64,000 nucleotides of DNA from Hemibagrus wyckioides (taxonomy: Eukaryota > Chordata > Actinopteri > Siluriformes > Bagridae): contig NC_080718.1 in assembly GCF_019097595.1 (NCBI RefSeq), forward strand, positions 22,609,157 through 22,673,156, given 5' to 3'. The notes beneath the pieces were generated by a model. That model worked only from the letters and a program-made list of their open reading frames with translations, ran no database searches and had not been told where the DNA came from. This document shows positions 38,561 to 51,539 of the stretch, one piece after another (the first letter of the stretch is position 1; each line of letters begins with the position of its first letter). The position numbers and the translations under genes were made by a program.

Positions 38561-39725
38561 TTCATGTAACACGTTTATCCTTTTACATGGTATAAATATG
38601 CAATGCAAATAATATAATTCTACTATCTGCTGCCAGCCAGGAGTTTCCTTTTGAGTCCTCAAGATTTCTTCTTTGTAATCTCAGGTAGATTTTCCACACA
38701 ACTTTCACCACTACATATGGATTCCTGTAAATATTTATACTATGACAATTTATACCATAAAAAAGCCTTATACAAATACAATTGAAATAAAAAAAAAAAT
38801 CTAATATGCCATCAGAAAAACAGACATAACTAGAACTACGTATCAGGAACAGCACAGAAAAGAAATAAAAATGATGAACAAAATTACACCCATCGCCTGC
38901 ACAAATAATTTCAAATTCCATCTCTATTATAGTTGTTGCCATTTACTCTTCACGGTACTTAGTGTGATCTGTCCTTTTCCCATCTGACAGCGCTTCTCTA
39001 AGGATAAAGAGAGCGGTGATGCTGCTGTTAGTCCATATAATGATAACAAAATAACATGCTATTTTTCTGTAATAGAGAGGTGATGCTAGAGGGCATGAAA
39101 AATGTTTTGACAAGACCCATGACATTGAGTTCTTTCTAGATCAAGAACCTTCTCACCTGCATAGATCAGAAAAAATATCTATAATTCAACTAGCATTAGA
39201 TGTAATAAAAAAAAGGGATTGTAATTTTATACAAACTGCCCTGTAGGGATCAAGTAAAAATCTGTAAAATTCAGCTGTAGAAAAATCACCAAGAATTTTA
39301 CATAAGCTGGTCGAAACCGCCATGATTAATTGTAGATTTTTTACATTGATGAATTTGATTGGATGCTTTAAAACTGAATTGTAAATGAAATGTAAATAAA
39401 TTACATGGCAGCACATTTCATTCAAATGTAATGTACAGTGGTTGGATAGATGAAAGAAGTAAGAGCCCTTCAAGCACAAGTATTCAATTTCAATAACACT
39501 CAATAACTTCAATAATGAATCCCTCCAGGATTTCATTAACACAAACTCTATTCAAATTGCTGCAGCTTTTCTATGGTCCTGGTGCTCCAACGGCAGGAAT
39601 CCCCATTCAGTTAACCCTTAGTGCTGGTCCCAAGCCAGGATAGAATCAAAGGGTTGCTTCAGGATGGGTATCTGGATTAAAACCTGTGCCAAGTCAACAA
39701 AGTACACCAGGTTATGTATGTAACC
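38561..39725. other. Non-coding stretch
   Basis: Two minus-strand frames of about 118 codons occur here (38583-38942 and 39186-39542). Both lack recognisable motifs and lie in AT-rich sequence, so I do not call them genes. Confidence 0.45.
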
Positions 39726-39727
39726 CG

Positions 39728-39829
39728 GTTCCCTGAGAAGGGAACGAGACGCTGCGTCATGGCTGATGCTATAGGAACGCTTCTATAGCATTAGCCATGA
39801 TGCAATGTCGAATTCCCTCGTAAGGGAAC
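39728..39829. repeat. Nested palindrome (cruciform-forming repeat)
   Basis: The whole stretch folds on itself around 39777-39780. The inner arms 39757-39776 and 39781-39800 match at 18 of 20 positions. The outer parts of each arm contain their own small hairpins (39728-39745, GTTCCCT/AGGGAAC; 39813-39828, TTCCCT/AGGGAA). The word 'ggttccctgagaagggaac' is familiar to me from a dispersed otophysan repeat, so this is probably one fragment of such an element. Confidence 0.8.
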
Positions 39830-42730
39830 ATGTGGTTCGGATGTGGCAACCTCGACAGGGAGCAGTCAAAGGAAAACAATTGCAGATTGTCTGTAGATTA
39901 CAACAACACACATTCAGCCAAAGCCCTTTCGATTCACATGAGTTAAAAATAATTATCATAGTAATTACATATGTAGCTACATGTGTATCCTAACTGGTAG
40001 AAGCTTAAAAGAAGACTCCTGTGCTTACAGTGCACTGCAAATTTGGAGAAAAGTTGCCATAATACAACAACTTCTGGTCACAAAAATAAATGGTAAAATC
40101 CTCGGGAGGACTGTCAAGCATAATAAGAGAAATACTAATACTAATACTAGTAATGAAATACAGTTAAAAGTATTTGCCACCCCCTCTGTAATCTATGTGT
40201 CCATTTCATATTATAATACATAAACTTTAAACTTAAAATACAGGATAAAATGCAAGCTGTGTTTAGTCTACAAGTTATAAAAAAATGTAAAGTGTTGAGC
40301 TGACCTATTTAACCTAACTCTTCTGAGTCTTATATACAGCAGATGTTTATTGCTTAATTTCAATTTTCAGGCATTTTAGCATATTGATGGGGAGAACAAA
40401 TATACTAAGATTCTTAGCTTAACAACATTAGATGCCTTCTCTTTCTCCACGTTTGGAGTATTGGAGCTCAGGGATTTGCATGAATAGCCCAAGCAAGGCT
40501 GTTAAGCACATGTTGAGCCTCTTACTTAATGTAATATTCCTGTGTGTAACTCCAAGTCTCTCTTTTAGCAGGTTGATTGTTTATTTTGTATACGCTGGAT
40601 ACATTCTAAAGTCACAGATGCGGTTTAAACACAACATATTTATTTACTGTATTTAATTCTGATTAGAGTTTCTCTTTTATTCTGATTGAAATATTGAAAT
40701 AAGGGGACACGATTTGCCTTTGAATGCTGTTTGAATCTTACTGAATTGCCAAATTGTTTCAGTAGTATGAATGATAAGAGTGAATTTTGTGCTTATAGAT
40801 TTGGCACTCAAACCTTAATTCATTACACACAAGAAAGGACTGCTAATGTGCAGGAAAATTAAAGTTTACTGATCTAAAAACAATAATGATGGTGTTGAAA
40901 ATGGAAGAATATAATTTGCATACCAATGCACAAGAAGAAATTTTTAGTTAGATAAGAGAACAGATACTAATTAAATTGATCAGCTTCTACCGCTGACAAC
41001 TTTTTGGTTAATTACCAGGTGTAGCATTTGTGTGGGAGCAGGAAAATCTTCGGTGGACTTTGAGCCTTTAGTCGCTTAACTTTTAATGACAAGGAATTAA
41101 ATGTACGAATTTTTTGTACTCCAATTGGACATGACAACATATTGCATCACCCTCTAAACATTCACCCATGTTCTTGGTGCTCTGATCATGTAGAAGAGCA
41201 GCAGAGAGGGAAGATTTGATTGGGTCTTCTTGTTTTTTTTTGGCTGTCTGATCAAACATCCTTTCCAAGACTAATCTGGCTATTCTCATTCAGTGTGACT
41301 AATGATGTAGGGCAGAACACTTGGATTTAATCCTGATTTCTAATATAATTGCTAACTTCTGTACTGTTAAACATCAGCTACAGTTAACAGCTGCACACTC
41401 AGGGTTGGTTTCTTACTTACTTTATAGCGCTACATAAACAAAGGAAGCTTTTATTTTATTTGTCTCCCAGAGGGATTTTTGGAGATCAGCTGGTTTTCTA
41501 AGTTGTGGGTATATATAAGAAAAATATCTACCTAGAGTGACAGAGAAATGTAGGTGGTAGACTGTCTCTCTGGTGACACATTAGCCTCCCTGATGCCCTA
41601 AGGCCACATTACTCAAAAAAAAAAAAAACCTACCTTGTTAACAGTCATGTCAACCCACCTTGTTAGAAAGCCATTGCATAGCTTCCACTAGCTCTGAACT
41701 TATAGTTCGAACCTGGACCAGTGGAGACTGAAATGGATTTTTTTTTGCTCCATGAGCCTGGTTACAGAAGCAGTCTCATCAATTTCATCTGAAATAAGAC
41801 ATCCCTTAAGGCTGAATATTCCGGTTAGCTGAAAAACTTGAGTCAAATCCCAGCAGAGGTACATTTTAAGCATATGAGTGTGGATATCTGGACCTCACTT
41901 TATAATAAATATAATAAGTATAAGTAATAAGTATAAAAAGTAACTATTAATCAGGCATTAGGCATTTTATTAGGCGTTTTGTCTGGAAGTGATCAAGAAA
42001 TAAAAGGTTGATAATTATATCAACTATTATTTGTCTGACAAATAAATTGTAATCACAGTTTTAGAGGTTTGAATGGTTCCCTTTTGGCTACGTATCCGAG
42101 GTTTAAACTGCAGTCATTATATGAGCAGTAGTGTTGAACTCTAGAAGCAGGGATGAGCTCTAAAATTTAATGCAGCATTTCAAGAGGACAAGCTCATATT
42201 CTTGAGAACCGTATGGGGTTATCTCAGGTACTCTCAAATGTCTTAATAAAAAGCTGCTCAGTGTGAAGTCAGGATGTGTTGGCCTTTAAAATCACAATTG
42301 CACATCCCTGCACATCTAATGACTATTCAAACATTAACCCATCTCAGATAACGGTTTCATTTTAAGGTTTCTTTGAGAACAATGGCTGCATTTTGCTCTA
42401 AAATAAATAACAGTTTTTAGCACCGAAGCAGCAAATGCCCAAAATAATTGTAATTGCATGAGGGCATTAAAGCATTTCTAATGATTTGCTCTATTGTTAT
42501 ATTAAAATGAACAATTGTTTCATCTAACAATTTGGGTAACAGGTTTGTAGCATATCAGTCATTAACATAATACCACTGAAAATAAAGAACCAGGGACAGA
42601 GAAAAAAATGCTTTCCTTTCAGTGGGACACAAACGGCAATCAACCTTGCAACTTTAAGCCATTTTTACGTCCTCCTGCCTCGCTTTAGAATTTGACATTT
42701 TATTTTGATTATAGTTCTTTGTGTATCATC
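39830..42730. other. Non-coding stretch
   Basis: No gene. The segment at 42290-42600 is rich in TAAT and ATTA words, looks unique, and could be a conserved non-coding element. Confidence 0.45.
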
Positions 42731-42734
42731 TATC

Positions 42735-42845
42735 TATTCTTCAGTAACCTGCTTTCTTTTAGTTAGGGTCACAATGGATCCTAAACATGTCCCAATAGCC
42801 TAAGGCTGGAATTCACCATTCCAAGTAACACACAAATTTGCTCAC
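42735..42845 (+). repeat. Dispersed fish repeat, family B (5' part)
   Basis: 'cttcagtaacctgctttctt', 'agggtcacaatggatcc' and 'ggctggaattcacc' follow the start of the family-B order. The rest is lost. Confidence 0.5.
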
Positions 42846-43394
42846 AGATTTATTTTCATTGAGGGGTGATTTAGATTTCTTCTAGATAAAAATTCTGAGT
42901 CAAGGTGTAATGAAAAAATCTACAGCTGTGTGTGCGTGGCTGTTAGAAATGATGAACTTTTACCTATTCAAAGAACATGTGAAAAATCTTTCAAAGACTG
43001 TAGCTGATCCAATCAGCTACAGGGTGGAGGCGGGGGGGGGGCAATGGACACAAGGAAAAGATATAGAAAAGATAAAGATATAGAACTCTACAGCAAACAG
43101 GGTTTATAATCAACTCCCAGACCTTGCACCACTGAGTTGCATCAGACTACTGACTGAAAGTCAGGAAGACGGTTTTGCAGGTTTTGAGATGCATTTTAAT
43201 ATGCAGTAACAACAGTTATTTTACTTAGCATTAAGTATTGACTACACAATAGTATACATCACTGTCTAGTTATCAAATAGCCATCAATTACATCTTGTTC
43301 TCTCTCACTGCTCCTTGTATCTATGTCTCTATCTTTTATTTGTTGCACTGTTGAATTTGATATACTATGCTGTCAGCAGTTATTGGTATTTTCA

Positions 43395-43640
43395 TTCATT
43401 CATTCATCTTCAGCAACCATTTTTATCCCTGTCAGGACCTGGATCTGGAGCCTTTCCCTGGAACACTGGGCGTGAAGAAGGAATACACCCAGGGCAATTT
43501 AAGTAGTCAGTGGTGGTAAGAAACCCACACAAGGGGTTGTGTTGGTGGGGGAACATGTAAAACTCCACACAGACAAAAGCATGAGTTGAATCAGGGATTC
43601 TGCTCTGTGCAATACCACAATCCAAATTATTATCCTTATT
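43395..43640 (+). repeat. Dispersed fish repeat, family B (copy 5)
   Basis: It starts 'cattcattcatcttcagcaa', then 'tatccctgtcaggacctgg', 'ggaacactgggcgtgaagaa' and 'ggaatacacccagggcaatt', and later 'aaacccacacaagg' and 'aactccacacagac'. It lacks part of the middle. Confidence 0.75.
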
Positions 43641-43644
43641 AAGG

Positions 43645-45890
43645 GTGTGTTGAAGGCTTCGGGATTGTGTTTACACCCCTACCGAATGAATAATGCATCA
43701 GCATCCACTCAGCAAACACAGCAATGTTCAGTACGCATAAGAAGTAGCTCTAAAAAACATAGCACCTGCTGCCTCTTTTGCACAGCATGCCCTCCACCTC
43801 AAGCTTTAAAGTGTATGGGAAAATGCTGATCAGATGGATTTGCATGTGTTTCACTGTAATGTACAGTATATATGGTATACTCTGTGGCTCTTGTATCCTG
43901 GGAATGCTATGAATGCTACCCTAACGATGAAAATGATGTACATCATCTATGGGAGATTTTAGAGCAATATACTGGAGAATGCTCTCTACCACCATCATCA
44001 AAACACCACCTGAGGGAATAGCTTTGAGAAGGAATGTGTTTATCCTGACGAATACGGGTTCAAACACATGTAGAATTTTCTCCAAGGTATATTTAAGATC
44101 TTCTGGCAGCTCCAGCCTCTTAGTTTGCATAGGTATTCCTCAATGTTGACATGCCTTGCATCCAAAAATTACTTTTCTTTGCTGCGTGATGGTACAACGG
44201 GAAGTAAATAAATTCAAAAGTAAATTAATGAAACTAGTACCTAGCATTTTGCAAAGCTGTGTGCACAAAAGTGGCTGTGCAATTGAACTACTGTACAAAA
44301 GGAATGTGAATGCAAACAATTACACAATAACAAGTCTTGGCCATGAGTATAAGCTTAAAACTTAATGTCAACATAGCAAAGGTTACAAAGGCCATCAGAC
44401 TCCTCAATACAGTTATGTCTGCTATACAGATCCATTAGGACTTGATAAAGATTTTCTGACAATCTGCACTCCACTGACCTGCACTTTGTACTGTTAATGT
44501 TACTTAACACAACACAACTGAATATATTGTACATCACTTTTTAACCCTTGCCCATTGTTGTACAGTCTTTCTATTTCTTATCATTCTTATTTATTTCTTA
44601 TTTTTAATTGAGTTATTTATATACACAATCAAGAAGAAGTGGATACTGCAAACTGTATAGTATTGACAATTAAAATCTTGAATATTGAATCTACATACTG
44701 TATCAAGAATCTTAGGCATATTTTCTTTGGCTTTCAAGTAAGTTTCATTTTGTGACTTCTTTTCCAGGAAGTTTAATTTAACCAGTTGTGATCATTTCCT
44801 GTAGTCCAAAAAAAAAAAAAAAAAAAAAAACATTACCAAAATGATTAAATGCAAAAACTGTTACTAGGAGTCTAAAAATACAATTTATTTGTGCCACTAA
44901 ATAAATTCAGACATCTCTAGCACTAGCTGTATATAAACTCTGGTAATGTCAAATCTGTATGAAATTATGTCTCTATGAAAGATATTTTTAGAAGGTTTTT
45001 TTTTGTGTGTGGCTGAACTCTATGTGCACACTTCAGCATGTTAATAATAATCTCTAATAAAGTTTTATTTCATCATCATAATAATAAATGAATAGTCTTT
45101 GCAATAAACATTGTCATGAACGTTTAAATCTTCAACTACAGTATATGGTCTAATATAACATAATATAAGGGCTTCCATAGGGTCTGCATTCTTTAGCTCC
45201 ACAACATTGGGACTTTGTCAGTAAGATCACTCGCTACACCATATAGTGACTGTTGGGAGCTTATTTGAAGGCATCAGTTATTTGAATTCAAAGGCATGGA
45301 AAAAGCTTTGCACTACCAGAGCTTCAATCAGAGCTGAGCTGACAGCAAGGACGTGTGCTGCATCCTTACAGCTTTATGGCTTCCACAAGACTCATTTATA
45401 CCCGTGACACAACATGCACCATAAATTCACTTTGATTTATAGAATTAATCCACGACATGCCATCAAAAGACAAGTATTCAAATACCACAAACTATAGAAA
45501 TACTGCTAGATGTGTCACACTATAAATACTGATGTTAATGAAGGCAAATACAGGTGAGACTGATGAGGTGGTAACTATGGTAACAGTGGAATGGTACAGT
45601 AGCCTCTGGTGGACATACAGTATGTGTGAATGTCAGATTTTTGTTTGTAAAAGTTTGTTTGTACAGTTGGTTTCACAGGATATACTCCAAGGTAATCATT
45701 CTTGTGAACTTCTTGATGAGCTGCTATAATCCGCACACAGTTTATCCCATGTAGGAACTGATGATCGAACTCTTTCACCAGAGGTAACAGAAGTATTTAC
45801 CTAGCCTACTAGAGGCAATATATTTATAAAGAGCTATTTTTTCCCCTACACAGGCTCTTATACCGTCACTAAATAAATGAAGATATGACA
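43645..45890. other. Non-coding stretch with a likely LINE-derived tail
   Basis: At about 44380-44690 the text 'aaaggccatcagactcctca' followed by AT-rich sequence resembles the end of the coding region and the 3' UTR of L2-like LINEs. 43910-44150 has the look of another dispersed repeat that I cannot name. A poly-A run lies at 44808-44830. Confidence 0.35.
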
Positions 45891-45894
45891 AACC

Positions 45895-46130
45895 CATTTC
45901 TGCTCATGTCCCAAGTGCTTGTTCATAAGAAACTAAAGTTTAAAGGTGTTGTCTTTAACCACTTAAAATTCTGTGAAAGGTTATCCCAACACTCCAAAAT
46001 ATCTTAACCTGATTTTAGCAGACTTATGGCAATAAAATAATTCATTTGTTTATACTGATTGAAAATGTATGACAATCGTGTATAAGTTGAAAGCCAGTTT
46101 ACTGGTAAAAAAAATGGGTTAAATGGATCA
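45895..46130 (+). repeat. Dispersed repeat, family C (copy 2)
   Basis: It shares with the copy at 61955: 'ccacttaaaattctgtg', 'ggttatcccaaca', 'cttatggcaataaaataatt', 'catttgtttatactgattga', 'aaatgt.tga' and 'tactggtaaaaa'. Internal identity is high, especially over 46022-46070. Confidence 0.65.
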
Positions 46131-47024
46131 GTGATCCTGCTTTTTAAATGAAATTGTTAAAAATGCAAGTTAAACTAGAATTTCTGCTGTTTCTTTATGG
46201 ATTCATTTTCCCATCTGTTTGCTGGCAATCTGTGTATGACACCTCTTTGAAAACTGGCAAAAAAAAAGGCACTGTGACTTGCGAGTAATAAACACATGAA
46301 GCAGACTAAAGTCATTTTAAAAAGCAGCAATGGTAATTACTTAGATTTGTGTAAGAACACACCAAAGATTTCTTCGAATTATTTCATTTGTAAATGTTCG
46401 TCCCTGCTGAAAATTCCAGCTTGGATTGAGTAGCTATTAGCACAGGCAGAGCTGATCAAGCATCATGCTGGTAAACCCTCTTTGCCAGTTGGTAAGATTT
46501 CCAGCTTCCTGGTTACATGGTTAAATTGATACTTGGCTATAATGTTTATGATTTTATAATTGTCATGGTGTTGTCGTTTTTTCTTCAAAATAACTCATCT
46601 AGGATGTTGCATTAGCAGCAGTACTTCAGAAAATTGACAACTTCACTCTGTGTTTTGCCAGCTGGTGGCTAGTCAGCTGGACACATGTTGTGTTGTTGGC
46701 TGCCCTGATTCCTCTTTAAGAAAGCTTTAGGCTCCTCAAAACACAGACATAACATTCTGAAGTAACAACGTCCTATTAAATTATACAAAAAAGTCTTGCT
46801 GATCACTTTTAAAGCTGTGGATGGAATAGCTCAGTCAAATCTGGCTAATCTCCTGAAACAATATAACCCATCATGAGAACTAATCCTGTTGCAAATTTGT
46901 GTAAGGTTCTTTTCAATACATTGCCAAATAGTGTTGTAAGAGAACATGAAGAATGCTGTTTAGCATGAGTCTTTTGGAATTATTTATGCTAACAAAATCC
47001 CATATGATATAGTTAAAATTGAAA

Positions 47025-47025
<1 letters not shown>

Positions 47026-47093
<68 letters not shown>
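47026..47093. repeat. (AAT)n microsatellite
   Basis: More than 20 AAT units. Confidence 0.95.
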
Positions 47094-47210
47094 TAAAAAT
47101 AATAATAATTACTTTGGTTCTTTTCAACTCAAAATAAAATCCTTATATAGATAGCATTTAGTTTTAGCACAGAATGGCATATACATTTTATAAGAATAAA
47201 GATGATAAGA

Positions 47211-47213
47211 GAA

Positions 47214-47280
<67 letters not shown>
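47211..47280. repeat. (AAAT)n microsatellite
   Basis: About 17 tetranucleotide units, in the same region as the AAT tract. Confidence 0.95.
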
Positions 47281-48880
47281 GCAGCAGCCAAAACAAATAA
47301 TGTTATCTTTAACAACGGTAAGAATTTCTTTTGTAAAGCAAAAGCAGAGCAAACTTTTTCTATTTGATGTTTTAAAACTGATATCATCTGAGGATGAGAA
47401 AGCACCTTCAAAATATTTAAAATATATTTTTCTGTGTGTTTTTTATGTCTTTCTTTTTTTTTTCTTTGTCGTTCTTTCTTTTTTTTTAAAATTTTAGTTA
47501 TTATGCTTGGTTGTTTAATATTTAGAACATGGTTGAAGGACGTTGTTGAAAATACCCAAGCGGCAACCATACTGGTGCCTTTAGGGTGATTCTATGACAG
47601 GATAACTGTTTATCATAGTCAAGTCAAAACTAATTACACAGCTTAATTCTTCATGTGTGGTGTTTGGGATGATCAGTTGCTCATTCACAGTTGGTGAGAA
47701 TACATAGTACTCTGCCATTGTACACAGATGTCAGTGGGTGAACAGATGGTCACAACATGATTTAATTGAATAAAAAATGTTTATAGCCAGAAGGACATAT
47801 CTTGCCAGCTTTTGGTCAGGGTTCAGACACTGATAACATGTATATACAGTATGTACAAATCTGTTCCTTTTATGTTATCAATTCAAATATGAATATCTAC
47901 AATTACATCTAACATTCTGTTTTATTTGTTTATTTTTTTTGCTTTTGGCAAAATGTCTATACAATGCGTTTTTTTGTAATGGACAGATGGCTAATTTGTC
48001 AGAAGTTCCGATATGGTGGAATAAAAATGTGCTTTAAATAAAATGATGATGGCAGTGAAATTCTGTGCTGTAACATATTATATTTAGTTCCTGATTTCAG
48101 TAGTTCAGCACTTTTAAAAGACAAAATAACAGAGCACAGAGGGGCATGTGGCTGGAGATATTTATATTAAACTGCAGATGAATTTGACCTTGCGTTTGTC
48201 TTTTCCGCGTGATCCAGATGGTTATATAATTAATAACTTATTTTGGTGCTTCGATACAGAGTGTAGTGAGACTCACTCTTCAGTATTGATCCTACTGGGA
48301 GGTACGGCGATCTAAATCGAGATCACAACCATGTTTGTGTGTGTTTAATAAAATGCTTATGCCATTTCTGTATGTTAAAGCCATTTATTCAGATAGACAG
48401 TGTAATGTTTCAGCTCAGTGTACAGATACTGGGCTGATGATGAAGAAGGATATTAACTCCTCTGCCTCCACAGATGACTTAATAGACTCTAGCCTCTGCT
48501 CTGTGAAATAGCCATGCACAGCGTATTTCTGACCCCATTACAATGGGGATTTGTTAAGAAATTCCCCCAAAAGCCATCATTTCCAAGTCAGTCAACTAAG
48601 TCAGTGTTTCCACTTCTCATTCCTTTAGCAGAGCCCATTACTAAATGCTTTATAACACAGCATCATGCTGACAGTCCTCAGGGATTGGATGATGTGAACC
48701 AGCCTGAAACAGTGTGCACGCTCGTGTCAGCAGAAATGGTAGAATTCCTGCTTTAAGTGTATAAGATATGAGAATAGACTTTCTTTAGAAGCTCCTCTTG
48801 TTTAAGAATGTATTCAGAGTCACCTTCTACAGCAGGTACTACTGAGATTTATATTCCCTACATGGCCCAGACACCAAACT

Positions 48881-48883
48881 ATT

Positions 48884-48954
<71 letters not shown>

Positions 48955-48979
48955 CTCCTTCTTTCTTTCTTTCTTTCCT
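48881..48979. repeat. (TTTC)n microsatellite
   Basis: About 24 units with one interruption near 48953. It gives a false Phe-Leu-Ser peptide. Confidence 0.95.
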
Positions 48980-49654
48980 GCCAGTTTGTTAATATAGATG
49001 CAGTGTGCACCTCAAGGTAATGGCTTGCTGGGATGAATGGAATATGGGACTTGAAGATAGATAATAGACTTTAGGTTCACTATGTGTAAGAACGATTGAG
49101 AGATGAGCAGTGACAGCAGGAGTAGTACTAAATTTGTCGTGATTAAACTGTATAGATTTAGATAGACTGAAAGAGGTCAGAGGTATGGAATCTTGGTTTA
49201 AAAAAAGTGGTCAAGGGGAAATAGTTGGGGCACCTGATATTTATGTTATATGAAATATTTTATTTTTCAATAAGAGAAAAGCTGTACCACAAAATACAGT
49301 ATTAATTGAATTGGTGAACACCTGTACTGATTTCTTACTCAGTAATTTATTTATTTATTTAAAATGTCTTCATTTAACATTTTATCCTAGTCAGGGATGT
49401 GATGGCTCAAAACCTGCTTCTTCTTCTTCCTGTTGCATTTTATTTATGTCCTGTCATCATGTCACATATGTATCTCGCATTACTGGGTCTAGGTGCGATT
49501 TTCAAATTTTTTGACAGATTTTCTTTCTTTTCTAAAACAAGGTGTAAATGGAGACAGCCATGCAGTTGGCATGACTGTTGATCAGAACAGTACATCCAAT
49601 TTTGTCAGGTATGTATGAATAAAATAGCTGCAAATTCTATTCCATTCCATTGCA

Positions 49655-50125
49655 AATCCACAGGCTTAAATATAAAGTTGCCCCCCTCCTTGCAGCTATA
49701 ACAGCCTCCACTCTTCTGGGAAGACTTTCCACTCGATTTTGGAGCATGTCTCTGGGTATTTGTCTATTCAGCTACAGGAGCATTAGCGAGGTCAGGCAGT
49801 GATGTCAGGTGAAAAGGCCATGCAATTTGCATTCCAATTCATCCCAAAGGTGTTCAGTGGGGTTGAGGTCATGGCTCTGTGCAGGCCACTTAAGTTCTTC
49901 CACACCAGCCTTGGCACACCATGTCTTCATGGACCTGACTTACACAGGGCGTTGTCATGCTGTAACAGGATTTGTCTAGGGACCTTAGTGCCACAGAGGG
50001 GAAATCATAATGCTACAGCATACAAAGACATTCTAGACTATAGTTTGTCTCTAACTTGGTGGCAACAGTGTGGGGAAGAACCACATATGGTACAATATGA
50101 TTGTGTCTATATAGTGGATGTAACA
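49655..50125. mobile_element. Tc1-like transposon remnant with an internal inversion
   Basis: 49655-49977 reads as Tc1-like sequence on the minus strand. Its complement has LLQHDNA, then the family-typical region up to a (P)LNTFGMNW-like end and a terminal stretch with 'tgcagctataacagcctc'. From about 49978 to 50125 the same family reads on the plus strand: LVPQRGNHNATAYKDILDYS, LTWWQQCGEEPHMVQYD. The QHD/QYD motif therefore occurs in both halves in opposite directions. Both parts are decayed. Confidence 0.65.
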
Positions 50126-50790
50126 ACATGTTTTCATTTCGATGCTTCAGAATTTCAATTAGCAAATTTGGCTCTTCGAAACGGCACATGCTTTTCCTCT
50201 ATAGTCCTTGTAGTTTAGTTTAGTTCCTCATTTTTGACAGCTCTATTGTTACCTGCTTAAACCAATTATACAACACATTATACTTTTATACACATTAAAT
50301 ACCACATACAGGGAGAACATTTAGTCCCAGGTGCAGTGATGATCTAAAACCTTAGTAAGCCTTACTACAAATCATTAATATGCATACATGCTAGGTCACA
50401 TTATTATGCCTTTTCAGGATATTGGTGGCATTGTCATCCCAAATATGAACGTGATTTTTCCTACCTTGTATGGATTTTTAAAGGATTCCTATTGCGTTCC
50501 TCTATTGAAAAGCAGCATTAGGCCATTTGTAAACAGCCATCTCAAGACTGCTGTGTCTGCAAGTTCTGCTGAGGCTGTTTTTCTTGCTTGTGAAATGCAT
50601 TTTCAGATGTTTCCCTTGATGCATCTAAATTCTTGAACTTTTTCTGAACTTCGACACTTATTTCACCTGTTCAGGTGGTACATGAGAAAGGGAGAGAGTT
50701 ACCTGTCTTTCATTTGTTCTTTTTTTTCTATGTTTTTAAGTTTACCTCGTTATTAGAAAGAACATTGTTCGTAATCACACTCTCTGGTGT
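50126..50790. other. Non-coding stretch
   Basis: No gene or repeat recognised. Confidence 0.45.
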
Positions 50791-50794
50791 TTAT

Positions 50795-51055
50795 AACAAT
50801 TTATAATTACACTCTCTGGTGTCACCCAAATGAGGATGAGTTCCCTTTTGAGTCTGGTTCCTCTCAAGGTTTCTTCCTCATATCATCTAAGGCAGTTTTT
50901 CCTTGCCACTGTTGCCTCAGGCTTGCTCACTAGGGATGATTTTGTCTAACGTCTAGAACTCTTGTACTATGTTTCTCATGTTCTGTAAAGCTGCTTTGAG
51001 ACAATGTCCACTGTTAAAAGCGCTATAAAAAATAATATTGAATTGAATTGAATTT
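50795..51055 (+). repeat. Dispersed fish repeat, family A (copy 4)
   Basis: The best-preserved copy here. It contains 'gtgtcacccaaatgaggatg', 'cctctcaaggtttcttcctc', 'ttgccactgttgcctcaggc', 'aaagctgctttgagacaatg', 'tccactgttaaaagcgctat' and a tail of GAATT units. Confidence 0.8.
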
Positions 51056-51308
51056 GTAAGTAGTACCACTACTGATTAATATTACTTCTACTAATGCTAC
51101 TGTTGCTACTACTGCTACCAGAAATTGACTCAAGTAGGGTTTAAAATGTTTTCTATAAGAGATTTTCTTTTTTTAGAAAATAGCTATAAGATAGAAGAGA
51201 CCTTTCTGCTTCATTTATTTCAAGGGTTCAAACATGTACATTAAAGAAGCCTTTATATTCGCCACACATACATTACAGCACAGTGGAATTCTTTTCATCA
51301 CATATCCC

Positions 51309-51432
51309 AGCTGAGGAAGTTGGGGTCAGAGCGCAAGGGGCAGCTATGATACCCCTTATACCCTTAACCCTCCCTGCTCCAGGGGCGCTGTATCATAGCT
51401 GCCTCTGGACTCTGACCCCAACTTCCTCAGCT
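51309..51432. repeat. Fold-back inverted repeat
   Basis: The first 23 bases of the left arm (51309-51331, starting AGCTGAGGAAGTTGGGGTCA) are perfectly complementary to the last 23 (51410-51432). After a short mismatch the arms pair again over GGCAGCTATGATA. A loop of about 30-40 bases remains. The left arm continues a familiar teleost repeat that begins upstream (cattacagcacagtggaatt, about 51270), so the right arm is an inverted duplicate of part of it. Confidence 0.85.
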
Positions 51433-51539
51433 AGTACTAATATTAGCTAATAATAATAAACTAATACTAACTTCAACAGTTAGTATTATCATTAATAGTA
51501 TTTGATGCTATTGCCTTTCATTTGCTTAATATTAAATCA

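Larger units (their letters stand above)
46135..49650. other. Non-coding stretch with microsatellites
   Basis: It holds (AAT)n at 47026-47093, (AAAT)n at 47211-47280 and (TTTC)n at 48881-48979. Each produces false open frames. Nothing else is recognised. 46260-46560 is unique-looking. Confidence 0.5.

Noticed and set aside
38583..39542. Two minus-strand frames of about 118 codons
   Set aside because: Low-complexity hydrophobic translations without familiar motifs.
47124..47570. 148-codon minus-strand frame
   Set aside because: It is kept open by the AAAT repeat, and the rest has no recognisable domain.
49799..50218. 139-codon frame as a host gene
   Set aside because: Part of it reads as Tc1-like transposase (NATAYKDILDYS) and the rest is antisense to the same family, so it is transposon debris.
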